Positions 35,955 through 45,200 of a stretch of 64,000 bases of DNA are shown piece after piece (the stretch's first letter is position 1; the number at the start of each line of letters is the position of its first letter). The position numbers and the translations under genes were made by a program. Source of the stretch: Flavobacterium laiguense (GTDB lineage: Bacteria; Bacteroidota; Bacteroidia; Flavobacteriales; Flavobacteriaceae); NCBI RefSeq assembly GCF_003097655.1, contig NZ_QCZH01000015.1, positions 1 to 64,000 on the forward strand, read 5' to 3'. Below the pieces are notes generated by a model that saw only the letters and a program-made list of their open reading frames with translations, ran no database searches and had not been told where the DNA came from.

Positions 35955-36077
35955 ATGAATCATGAACTACAAAATATCATTTCAGGAAAGAGCCAAGTCG
36001 AGTATGGAGCAAATATCCAAGCAACCACCAGTTACCTTAGAAGAAGCAAGAGCACAGGTCGAATGGCTCAAAAATAA
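35955..36077 (+). pseudogene. N-terminal remnant of a putative polyvalent kinase-domain protein
   Basis: The frame MNHELQNIISGKSQVEYGAN and the following IQATTSYLRRSKSTGRM matches, from memory, the start of a Bacteroidota family annotated as putative polyvalent protein kinase domain, normally 150-200 aa or more. Here it stops after 40 codons. An overlapping frame (ATG at 35962, 49 codons to 36111, with VTLEEARAQVEWLKNN) is an alternative reading and could be the real small gene. A good terminator follows either. Treated as a decayed fragment with moderate confidence. Confidence 0.4.
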
Positions 36078-36122
36078 TAGTGTTTCTTTTGATAAAAAAA
36101 AGAGAGTTTAAAGTTTATAAAC

Positions 36123-36151
36123 CAAAAGCGTCCCAATTTAGGACGCTTTTA
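36123..36151. terminator. Bidirectional terminator
   Basis: Perfect AAAAGCGTCC / GGACGCTTTT stem with a 7-base loop; serves the remnant on the plus strand and the hydrolase on the minus strand. Confidence 0.88.
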
Positions 36152-36174
36152 TATTTTTATCATTTTTTAGTTTA

Positions 36175-37224
36175 TTACCCTTTCTTAAAATTCCCACTAT
36201 CCACATCTCTCAAAAACTGAATTACGCCTTTGAAATAGTTTTTTTGGTCATCATATTGCGAAAGATGGCTTCCGTTGGGACAAAACAAAAAGCGTCCGTT
36301 TTGAACTTCTTTAGACATCCATTTCATGTGTTCGGGATCCATAGTGTCGTATTTGGCACCAATGACCAGAGTAGGCACGGCAATCGTTTTAAGTCGAGCA
36401 GTGACATCCCAATCCTTTAAAGTGGCATTTCCTGTAATTCCAAATTCACTGGGTCCTTGCATATACACATACACAGACGGGTTCATGTGTTTGAAAGCTC
36501 TGTTTATGGATTCCGGCCATTTGTCAATTGGCATTCTTAAAATGTGTTCCGTATAATAGTACTTAAAAAGCAGTTCAGTGTATTTTGGATTGGAATAATC
36601 CTTGTTTTTTTCGAATGTTTTTATTTGGTCAAAAATGGCTTTTGGAAGTTTTGGTCCGAGTACTTCTTCGGCATATTTGTTGTAAGCAGGTGCGCTGGCC
36701 ATCATGTTAGAAATAATCAGTCCTTTGAGATTTTTTTGGTATTTCAACGCATATTCCATAGCTAGGATTCCACCCCAGGATTGTCCCAAAACATAAAAAT
36801 TGGTATTATCACAACCTAGTGCTTTTCGAACTTGTTCTACTTCTTCCACAAAACGTTCATTGGTCCATAGACTGTTGTCATTCGGCTGATCGCTGTAATA
36901 GGAGCCCAATTGGTCATAGTAGATGTATTCAATGCTTTCGTTTGGGAAATAGCCGTCAAATGATTCATACAGCTCATGGGTGAGACCTGGGCCTCCGTGA
37001 AGCAATAATACTTTGATGGTTGGGTTGTTTCCCACTGTTTTTGTCCAAACCTTGAAAGTGCCTTTTGGTGTGGTGATCGGAATCATTTTGATACCGCCGG
37101 TAAATTGATCATCCCTTTTGGAAAAATCCAGATAATTGGCTTTGATGGTGTCTTCGGGTTTTTCTTTGCAGCCTGTAATTAAAAAGAGGCTGATGAAAAG
37201 CATGGAGTAGATTTTGAATTTCAT
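36175..37224 (-). CDS. Proline iminopeptidase-type alpha/beta-hydrolase lipoprotein
   Basis: 349 aa from the ATG giving MKFKIYSMLFISLFLITGC, a lipoprotein signal with lipobox ITGC; upstream in-frame codons run into a palindromic repeat and are unlikely to be translated. Fold motifs: LLHGGPGLTHEL (oxyanion region), LGQSWGGILAMEYA with the nucleophile Ser, and FCPNGSHLSQYD with the His. HGGPG is the mark of the S33 proline iminopeptidase family, removing N-terminal proline from peptides. Anchored outside the cytosol, so it probably acts on scavenged peptides. Confidence 0.88.
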   Translation of the reverse strand: MKFKIYSMLFISLFLITGCKEKPEDTIKANYLDFSKRDDQFTGGIKMIPITTPKGTFKVWTKTVGNNPTIKVLLLHGGPGLTHELYESFDGYFPNESIEYIYYDQLGSYYSDQPNDNSLWTNERFVEEVEQVRKALGCDNTNFYVLGQSWGGILAMEYALKYQKNLKGLIISNMMASAPAYNKYAEEVLGPKLPKAIFDQIKTFEKNKDYSNPKYTELLFKYYYTEHILRMPIDKWPESINRAFKHMNPSVYVYMQGPSEFGITGNATLKDWDVTARLKTIAVPTLVIGAKYDTMDPEHMKWMSKEVQNGRFLFCPNGSHLSQYDDQKNYFKGVIQFLRDVDSGNFKKG

Positions 37225-37277
37225 ATGTAGATTTTTTTTTAATGGATCGTAATTGTTATCGCGCAATGCTGCTTTTT

Positions 37278-37345
37278 TTCTCGCAAAGGCGCAAAGACGC
37301 AAAGTTTAAAGTTATTTTATTTGCGACTTTGCGGCTTTGCGAGAA
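37278..37345. repeat. Palindromic element with CGCAAANN octamer arms
   Basis: Left arm contains three octamers, CGCAAAGG CGCAAAGA CGCAAAG, and the right arm the reverse, TTTGCGACTTTGCGGC TTTGCGAG, separated by about 16 AT-rich bases. The arms match with only a few mismatches. It lies in the leader of the hydrolase gene. Shares design with the elements near 45.86 kb and 60.3 kb. Confidence 0.9.
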
Positions 37346-37434
37346 ACAAGTTTAGAAAGTTTTGCATGAAAGCTTTAAACTTTAGATTTGCATTATTTTC
37401 AAAATAATAGTGAAGATAAGAAGTTTTTAAATAC

Positions 37435-37467
37435 AAAAAGCCCTGACAGTAACTATCAGGACTTTAA
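37435..37467 (-). terminator. Terminator after the acyl-CoA ligase gene
   Basis: Stem CCTGACAGT / ACTATCAGG (one mismatch) with T-run on the minus strand. Confidence 0.75.
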
Positions 37468-37497
37468 ATTTTTAATTGTAAATGGAGTTTATACCGA

Positions 37498-39270
37498 TTA
37501 ACCGTATATTTTTTTATACAGGTCTTTGTAGATTTCCAATATAATTTTTCGTTTTAGTTTTAAAGTAGGAGTAAGGTGTCCGCCATTTATAGACCAAACA
37601 TCTGGAGTCAATTCGAAACGTTTGATTTGCTCCCAATTTCCGAATTTTTTATTTAGTTGGTCAATTTCTTCTTGAACACGTGCAATTACTTTTGGATGAG
37701 CAATTACTTCTTCATTGGTTTTTCCCACTTCGATACCGTGTAGTTTTTCCCATTCTCTGATAAATTCAAAACTAGGTTGAATGAAGGCACCTGGCATTTT
37801 TTCGCCATCCCCAATAACCATAATCTGTTCGATAAAACGAGATTGTTTCATGGTGTTTTCAATCATTTGAGGGGCAATGTATTTACCTCCGGAGGTTTTA
37901 AACATTTCTTTCTTACGGTCTGTAATTTTAAGAAAACCTTCCTCGTCAATTTCGCCAATGTCACCCGTATGGAAATATCCATTTTGGATAACCTCATTCG
38001 TTAATTTTTCGTCTTTATAATAGCCCATCATTACATTTGGACCTTTGCAAAGAATTTCTCCGTCTTCGGCAATTTTGACTTCTACATTTTCAATGGCTTT
38101 ACCCACAGTTCCTATTTTGAAACCTCTGTTTCTCATGTCATTTACCGTAATAACAGGAGAGGTTTCGGTTAAGCCATATCCTTCCATAACTGGGATTTCT
38201 GCTGCTGCAAAAACCCTGGCCAGTCTTGGTTGCAAAGCGGCACTTCCGGAAACCATTAAATCTAAATTACCACCCAATCCTTCTTTCCATTTGCTGAAAA
38301 TTAATTTTCGGGCTATTTTTAATTGAAATTCATACCAAGAACCATTGGCTCCATAAGGTTCGTAGCGCAATCCTAAATCGATAGCCCAAAAGAAAAGTAT
38401 TTTTTTAATTCCGGTTAGCTCAGATCCTTTTGCGTAGATTTTGTCGTATACTTTCTCTAATAATCTTGGTACCGCCGAAATTACGTTTGGCCTTACTTCT
38501 TTTAGATTGTCACTTACTTTATCAATAGATTCTCCAAAATAAACCGATACACCATAATATTGGTATAAATACAAAATCATTCTTTCGAATATATGGCAAA
38601 TTGGAAGAAAACTTAAGGATTTGGTGGTGCCAGGCTCAAAAGGTATTCTGGTAGCACTGTTTAGTACGTCTGAAACAATATTTTTATGGGAAAGCATTAC
38701 ACCTTTTGGTCTTCCTGTTGTTCCCGAAGTATAAATGATTGTAGCTAAGTCATCTGGTTTTACGTTGTTTTTGCATTCTTCAACATCGTTTTGATTGCTT
38801 AGGTCTTTTCCTAGTTGAAGCAACTTCTTCCAGTTTTTGCAACCTTCAATTTCGTTAAAGGAGTAAACCTCTTTAAACGTAGGGACATTAGCCTTAATGT
38901 TGTTTACTTTATTTAAGACTTCAATATCTGAAACAAAAACATACATGGCTCCAGAATGATTCAGAATATATTCGTAATCTTCTTGGGCGATGGTTGGATA
39001 AATAGGAACGGTTTGTGCTCCCGTTTGCAAAACACCAATATCCATAATATGCCATTCCGTTCTGTTATTGGTAGAAATGATGGCGACTTTATCGTCTTTT
39101 TGAATACCCATTCGCAGCAGTGCCCTAGAAATAGCATTGGATTGGTCAATGTATTCTTGGGATGAGGTTTTTACCCAAACCCCATTCTGCTTGGTTACTA
39201 AAGCATCAGATTTGTTGAATTTTTCTTGCTGATAGTAAGGGAAATCAAAAATGCGAGTGATATTTGTCAT
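37498..39270 (-). CDS. fadD: Long-chain fatty acid-CoA ligase
   Basis: 590 aa AMP-forming synthetase activating fatty acids for beta-oxidation or lipid synthesis. Motifs: P-loop TIIYTSGTTGRPKGVMLSHKN at about residue 180, GYGLTETSPVI, TGDIGEIDEEGFLKITDRKK and the late GGKYIAPQMIE. The N-terminus YYQQEKFNKSDALVTKQNG is typical of the FAA1-like long-chain group. It lies on the same strand as the fad genes but is separated by other genes, so it is a separate unit. Confidence 0.93.
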   Translation of the reverse strand: MTNITRIFDFPYYQQEKFNKSDALVTKQNGVWVKTSSQEYIDQSNAISRALLRMGIQKDDKVAIISTNNRTEWHIMDIGVLQTGAQTVPIYPTIAQEDYEYILNHSGAMYVFVSDIEVLNKVNNIKANVPTFKEVYSFNEIEGCKNWKKLLQLGKDLSNQNDVEECKNNVKPDDLATIIYTSGTTGRPKGVMLSHKNIVSDVLNSATRIPFEPGTTKSLSFLPICHIFERMILYLYQYYGVSVYFGESIDKVSDNLKEVRPNVISAVPRLLEKVYDKIYAKGSELTGIKKILFFWAIDLGLRYEPYGANGSWYEFQLKIARKLIFSKWKEGLGGNLDLMVSGSAALQPRLARVFAAAEIPVMEGYGLTETSPVITVNDMRNRGFKIGTVGKAIENVEVKIAEDGEILCKGPNVMMGYYKDEKLTNEVIQNGYFHTGDIGEIDEEGFLKITDRKKEMFKTSGGKYIAPQMIENTMKQSRFIEQIMVIGDGEKMPGAFIQPSFEFIREWEKLHGIEVGKTNEEVIAHPKVIARVQEEIDQLNKKFGNWEQIKRFELTPDVWSINGGHLTPTLKLKRKIILEIYKDLYKKIYG

Positions 39271-39416
39271 TGAGGGATTATTAATTTTTTCGCAAATTAA
39301 ATAAAATTTAAGAATAATTTTTATTTTTCATAGAATAAATATGGAAAATATAATTACACAATTGACATTCAACGAAATCGATTTCTTAAAGGGGCAGATA
39401 TTGAATGAATTGCATT

Positions 39417-39450
39417 AAAAAAGCGTTCCCTGATAGAGAACGCTTTTGTT
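39417..39450. terminator. Terminator, copy belonging to the purL tail remnant
   Basis: AAGCGTTC / GAACGCTT stem around CCTGATAGA, with A-run and T-run. Identical to the terminator of the intact purL gene apart from the A-run length. It may now terminate the GH92 transcript. Confidence 0.9.
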
Positions 39451-39468
39451 AAAATTTATGTTGTATTC

Positions 39469-39607
39469 TTAGATTTTATCAATCCATTTTTTTGGCATTG
39501 ACAAAAGCTTCATGCCAAGGTGTAACCTCATCATTTCGGTCTTTTGGATAGTGCGCCCAGTTCCATTGAAAAGTAGAACGCTCAATGTGTGGCATCATCA
39601 CTAAATG
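39469..39607 (-). pseudogene. Truncated, frameshifted purL C-terminal fragment
   Basis: Read on the minus strand it encodes HLVMMPHIERSTFQWNWAH and the rest of the PurL C-terminus to VNA, identical in 37 codons to the intact purL but with 12 synonymous substitutions there. One extra T in a T-run then shifts the frame so the last residues become KKMD and stop. The upstream part of the gene is missing: homology ends abruptly at 39607, 36 bases from the GH92 stop. It is a scar of recombination with a diverged purL allele. Confidence 0.9.
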
Positions 39608-39643
39608 TATTTCAATATGATTAAGTAAAATAGTTCCATTTAA

Positions 39644-41929
39644 TCAAATCTTTTTAGGCTTTGCCCCCATATAGAAAGTTAATTTCGATCCATTGGTAAT
39701 ATCAGCGTGTTTGATAAATGAACTGTTTAAGGGTTTTCCGTTTAATAGCATTTTTTGAACATAAACATTTTTATCACTTTGGTTAATTGCTTTTACACTA
39801 AAGGTTTTGCCATTTTCTAAGGTTAATGCTGCATTGTTTACCAATGGCGATCCCAAAGCGTACTCATCAGATCCAGGCGCTACAGGATAGAATCCTAGTG
39901 AAGAGAAAATATACCAAGCACTCATTTGTCCGCAATCATCGTTGCCTCCTAAACCGTCGGGAGTAGGTTTGTATTGCATATTCAAAATTTTACGTACTTG
40001 GGATTGGGTTTTCCAAGGTTCGTCAGTCCAATTGTAAAAATAAGCTACGTGGTGCGCTGGTTCATTGCCATGAACGTAACCTCCGATAATTCCTTCTCGG
40101 GTAATGTCTTCTGTTTCTGCAAAAAAGGAATCTGGTAAATGCATTGAAAATAAGGTGTCTAAACGTGATGTGAAAGTTTTTTCACCTCCCATTTGTGTCA
40201 TTAATTGACTTGGGTCTTGCGGTACAAAAAAGCTGTAGTTCCAGCTATTGCCTTCAATAAAGCCTTGTCCGTGGGTGCTTAAAGCGTTAAATTCTTTTTT
40301 GAAGGTACCGTCTGTCAATTTTGGACGCATAAAACCAGTTGTTTTGTCGAAATTGTTTTTCCAATTTTCGGAGCGTTTTATAAAATCATTATATACGTCA
40401 GTTCTGTTTAGTTTTTTGGCTATTTGTGCAATACACCAATCGTCATAAGCATATTCTAATGTATTTGAAACAGAAATGCCACTTTTCTCGGCGGGAATAT
40501 ATCCCAAATCGATATAGCTGCCAATTCCTTCGTAATTTCGGTGGTTTGCAGTTGTGATACAGGCTTCTAAAGCTTGATTTTTATCTCCATTGTAAACTCC
40601 TTTTATAATCGCATCCGATATCACGGAGACACTATGATACCCACTCATACACCAGTTATCATTGGAGTAGTGAGACCAAATTGGCAACATATGTAAGGCA
40701 CTTTGATTGTAATGTGCCAGCATAGATTTTACCATATCATTATTTCGGGATGGCTGGATTATATTGAAAAAGGGGTGTAATGCACGATACGTATCCCAAA
40801 GTGAAAAAGTACTGTAATTGGTAAATCCATCCGCCTGATGTATTCCCTGATCCAGTCCTTTATATTGTCCGTTTATATCAGTATAAACGGTTGGGTTTAT
40901 GAATGTATGATACATTGCAGTATAAAAGTTCACTTTAATATCATCTGGTGCAGTGATAGTGATTTTATTCAATTCTTTATTCCAAATTGCTTGCGCTTGG
41001 TTTTTTGCTTTTTCGAAATCCCAATCCTTAATTTCTGCCTGCATATTTTGCAATGCATTTTTTTGGCTGACGGATGATAAAGAGAATTTTATTTTTATTT
41101 TCTCGGCTTCTTCTGTTTTGAAATCAAAATACATTCGTATTTTTTTTCCGGCGATTTCCGGAAAGTTTTTACTTTGGTCGAACTTACCCCAAAATCCTCT
41201 GTACGGCTGCTTTTCATCATAATTTTTTAGACCATATTCTTTGAAAGGCTTAGAAAATGACATGGCAAAGTAAACCGTTCGGGTTCTTGCCCAGCCATTC
41301 GTTTGTCTGTAACCTGTAATCAATGTGTCGTTAATAACCCTTACATACGTCCAAATGTCCTTTTGGTCATAATTATAAATTCCGGCCATTAAATCTAAAA
41401 TGATATGACTTTGGTCTGATTTTGGAAAGGTATATTGATGCATACCAACCCGAGTGGTAGCAGTCATTTCGGCTGTTATATTATCATCATCGAGTTTTAC
41501 TTTATAATACCCTGCTTCGGCTGTTTCGTTGGCATGAGAAAACGTAGAACGATAACCACTTTTTGGATCTGTGGCAGTTCCTGGGTTCAGTTGTAATTTA
41601 CCTTGTGTGGGCATAATTAGAAAATCACCAAGATCTGAATGTCCTGTTCCGCTTAGATGGGTATGACTAAAACCTACAATAGTCTTGTCTTCGTATTTGT
41701 ATCCTGCACAATAGTTATAGACATCCCCATTGTATTTTCCATTAAGTTCGTATGAAATAGTATCCGTTTCCGGGCTTAGTTGTACAGCTCCAAAAGGAAC
41801 TGTCGCTCCTGGATAAGTATGTCCCATTTTTTCGGTACCAATAATTGGCTTCACGTATTTGACTAAATTTTGTTGTGCATTAATAAAGGTTGAGCAAAAT
41901 GAGAGTGTAAATAGAATGTGCCTTTTCAT
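39644..41929 (-). CDS. GH92 family alpha-mannosidase, exported
   Basis: 761 aa. Signal peptide MKRHILFTLSFCSTFINAQQ. GH92 enzymes are calcium-dependent exo-alpha-mannosidases acting on N-glycan or yeast-mannan linkages (often alpha-1,2). Seen here: the N-terminal VKPIIGTEKMGHTYPGATVPFG, the central SLWDTYRALHPFFNI, and GGNDDCGQMSAWYIFSSLGFYP near the C-terminus with the conserved catalytic-region Asp pair. It has no SusC/SusD neighbours, so it is an isolated enzyme, and it is bracketed by two purL 3' ends, which points to acquisition as a cassette. Confidence 0.93.
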   Translation of the reverse strand: MKRHILFTLSFCSTFINAQQNLVKYVKPIIGTEKMGHTYPGATVPFGAVQLSPETDTISYELNGKYNGDVYNYCAGYKYEDKTIVGFSHTHLSGTGHSDLGDFLIMPTQGKLQLNPGTATDPKSGYRSTFSHANETAEAGYYKVKLDDDNITAEMTATTRVGMHQYTFPKSDQSHIILDLMAGIYNYDQKDIWTYVRVINDTLITGYRQTNGWARTRTVYFAMSFSKPFKEYGLKNYDEKQPYRGFWGKFDQSKNFPEIAGKKIRMYFDFKTEEAEKIKIKFSLSSVSQKNALQNMQAEIKDWDFEKAKNQAQAIWNKELNKITITAPDDIKVNFYTAMYHTFINPTVYTDINGQYKGLDQGIHQADGFTNYSTFSLWDTYRALHPFFNIIQPSRNNDMVKSMLAHYNQSALHMLPIWSHYSNDNWCMSGYHSVSVISDAIIKGVYNGDKNQALEACITTANHRNYEGIGSYIDLGYIPAEKSGISVSNTLEYAYDDWCIAQIAKKLNRTDVYNDFIKRSENWKNNFDKTTGFMRPKLTDGTFKKEFNALSTHGQGFIEGNSWNYSFFVPQDPSQLMTQMGGEKTFTSRLDTLFSMHLPDSFFAETEDITREGIIGGYVHGNEPAHHVAYFYNWTDEPWKTQSQVRKILNMQYKPTPDGLGGNDDCGQMSAWYIFSSLGFYPVAPGSDEYALGSPLVNNAALTLENGKTFSVKAINQSDKNVYVQKMLLNGKPLNSSFIKHADITNGSKLTFYMGAKPKKI

Positions 41930-42020
41930 TGTATAAATTTATGGATGCTAAATCGTTTTAGTAACTAACTGTAAATATACAGGTTTGTATTTAATCTAAC
42001 TAATCGTAAATTCTTTAAAA

Positions 42021-42220
42021 AATTGCATTAAAAAAAGCGTTCCCTGATAGAGAACGCTTTTGTTAAAATTTATGTTGTATTCTTAGATTTTGTCAATCCA
42101 TTTTCTAGCATTGACAAAAGCTTCATGCCAAGGTGTAACTTCGTCATTACGGTCTTTTGGATAATGTGCCCAGTTCCATTGAAAAGTAGATCTTTCGATG
42201 TGTGGCATCATTACCAAGTG
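42021..42220. repeat. Direct repeat B: purL 3' end plus terminator (intact gene)
   Basis: Second member of the pair that brackets the GH92 gene; here the coding part belongs to full-length purL. Confidence 0.95.
42028..42063. terminator. Terminator of purL
   Basis: AAGCGTTC / GAACGCTT stem with flanking A and T runs, just after the purL stop in transcript direction. Confidence 0.9.
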
Positions 42221-45200
42221 ACGACCTGTTGTGTCGCACATCATAGCAGTGTTATAATCAGAACCGTTAGGGTTAGCAGGATAACTGTCATAACCGTATT
42301 TACCTACGATGTTGTAGTGTTCTTCGGCCATTGGCTTGCTGAATTTTCCTTCACCATGTGATACCCAAACTCCAAGTGTGGCACCAGCCAACGTAGATAA
42401 CATCACAGAGTTGTTTTCCTGTATGGTTACAGAAGTAAAGATACTCTCGTGCTTGTTGCTCTCATTGTGGAGCATTTTTGGTTTTTGTTTGTGTTCTGGG
42501 TTGATTAATCCTAATTCGATGAACAATTGACAACCGTTACAAATTCCAACAGACAGAGTATCTTCTCTTTTAAAGAAATTGGTCAAAGCTGTTTTTGCTT
42601 TTTCATTGTATAAAAAGGCTCCAGCCCAACCTTTGGCTGAACCCAAAACATCTGAATTAGAGAATCCTCCAACAGCTCCAATGAACTGAATGTCTTCCAG
42701 ATTTTCACGTCCCGAAATCAAATCGGTCATGTGTACATCTTTTACGTCAAAACCGGCTAAGTACATTGCATTGGCCATTTCACGTTCGGAGTTGCTTCCT
42801 TTTTCGCGGATGATTGCTGCTTTTGGACGTGGTTTTGAATTGTCGATTACAGGTTTTTTTCCTGTAAAATGTGCAGGGAAAGTATAGTTTAAAGCTTGAT
42901 TTTTATAATTGTCAAAACGCGCTTGAGCTGTTCCGTTTTTAGATTGCTTTTGATCTAACAGGAAAGACGTTTTAAACCAAATGTCTCTGTATTTGGCAAT
43001 GTCTAATTTACAAGGTCCAAAGTCTAAAGTAGCTTCCGTTGTTGCTGTTCCTAATTTGTAGAAAGCGACATTGTTTGCTTTTAATTTAGCTTCAACCGCC
43101 TCATCTGAATTGGCTTGGAAAACCACTGCGATGTTTTCGGCAAAAAGATATTTGATGATGTCTTTTTCTTCGAAAACAGAGAAATCGATTTTGGCTCCCA
43201 AATTCACATCGGCAAAACACATTTCTAGTAAAGTAGTGATTAATCCACCACTTCCGATGTCGTGTCCAGCCAGAATTTGATTGTCTAAAATCAATTCTTG
43301 AAGGGTGTTGAATGCATTTTTGAAAAAAGCAGCGTCTTTAATTGTTGGTGCATCGTTTCCGATAGCATTCAATGTTTGTGCCAAAGAAGAACCTCCTAAT
43401 TTGAAGTCGTCTTGAGACAAATTAATATAGTAAATAGAACCACCGTCTTTTTGTAAAACAGGCTCTACTACTTTTCTAATATCGATACAATTTCCACCTG
43501 CAGAAATAATTACCGTTCCCGGCGCAATTACTTCGTCGTTTGGATATTTTTGTTTCATCGAAAGTGAATCTTTTCCTGTTGGAATGTTGATTCCCAATTC
43601 GATTGCAAATTCAGAACAACCTTCTACAGCGGCATACAAACGAGCGTCTTCACCTTCGTTTTTACAAGCCCACATCCAGTTGGCCGAAAGGGAAATCCCT
43701 TTTAATCCGTCTTTAATTGGTGCCCAAACAATATTCGATAATGATTCGGCAATCGCAGTTCTACTTCCTGCAACAGGGTCAATAAGTGCAGCGATAGGAG
43801 AGTGTCCAATCGATGTTGCAACACCTTCTATTCCTTGGTAATCCAAAGCCATAACACCACAATTGTTCAAAGGCAATTGCAATGGTCCAGCACATTGTTG
43901 TTTGGCAACTTTTCCACCCACACAACGGTCTACTTTATTGGTCAACCAGTCTTTACAGGCAACAGCTTCCAGTTGTAAAACTTGCTCTAAGTAAGTTGAT
44001 ATATTTTTTACGCTATATTCTAATGCAGGATAGTTGTAATTGATGGTTTTATCCGTCATTACCGTTTTTGGGGAACTTCCGAAGAAATCTTCCAAAGCAT
44101 AATCCATTGGTTTTAAACCAGTACTTTTAGATTCGAAAGTAAAACGATGATCACTGGTTACATCACCTACTTGATACATCGGAGAGCGTTCTCTGTCTGC
44201 AATTCTTTGTAAAATATCGATGTCTTTTTGACCAATAATTAATCCCATTCTTTCTTGGGATTCGTTACCGATAATTTCTTTTGCCGAAAGGGTAGGATCT
44301 CCAACAGGTAATTTGTCTAAATCAATTAATCCTCCTGTTTCTTCAACTAGTTCAGAAAGACAGTTTAAGTGTCCACCTGCACCATGATCGTGAATAGAAA
44401 CAATTGGGTTATTGTCGCTTTCTACCAAACCACGAATGGCGTTGGCAGCACGTTTTTGCATTTCGGGGTTCGAACGTTGAATAGCATTCAATTCGATTCC
44501 TGAACCAAAAGCTCCTGTGTCTGCAGAAGATACTGCGGCACCACCCATTCCGATTCTATAATTTTCTCCACCAAGAATAACAATTTTGTCTCCTTCTTGT
44601 GGTTTCTTTTTGATGGCTTGATCTAATTTTCCGTAACCAATTCCACCCGCTTGCATGATTACTTTATCATAACCAATTTTACGGTTGTTTTCTTCATGTT
44701 CGAAAGTCAAAATGGAACCAGTAATAAGTGGTTGTCCAAATTTATTTCCAAAATCAGATGCCCCATTCGAAGCTTTTATTAAGATGTCCATTGGAGTTTG
44801 GTACAACCATTTTCTAGCTTCAACAGCATCTTCCCATGGTCTGTTTTCTTCTAATCGAGAATAAGAAGTCATGTAAACCGCCGTTCCTGCCATTGGCAAC
44901 GATCCTTGTCCTCCTGCTAAACGGTCACGAATTTCTCCTCCAGATCCTGTTGCAGCTCCATTGAAAGGCTCTACAGTTGTCGGGAAATTGTGTGTTTCTG
45001 CTTTTAAAGAGATAACCGAATCAAATTCTTTTATTTCGTAAAAATCAGGTTTGTCAGCTGTTTTAGGGGCAAATTGTTGTACTCTTGGTCCTTTTACAAA
45101 TGCTACGTTGTCTTTGTAGGCCGAAACAATATCGTTAGGGTTTTCCTGAGATGTTTTTTTGATTAATTTAAAAAGAGACGTTTCTTTTTCTACACCATCA

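Larger units (their letters stand above)
39408..39607. repeat. Direct repeat A: diverged copy of purL 3' end plus terminator
   Basis: 200 bases aligning to 42021-42220. The outer 60 bases (terminator region) differ by one A-run base; the purL-coding part differs at many third positions. It stands between the acyl-CoA ligase and GH92 genes. Confidence 0.95.

Noticed and set aside
39341..39418. 25-codon ORF upstream of repeat A
   Set aside because: Very short, ends at the edge of the repeat, no similarity and no signal. Most likely chance.
39341..42083. Transposon insertion carrying GH92
   Set aside because: No transposase, terminal inverted repeats or short target-site duplication; the long diverged purL repeat fits recombination better.
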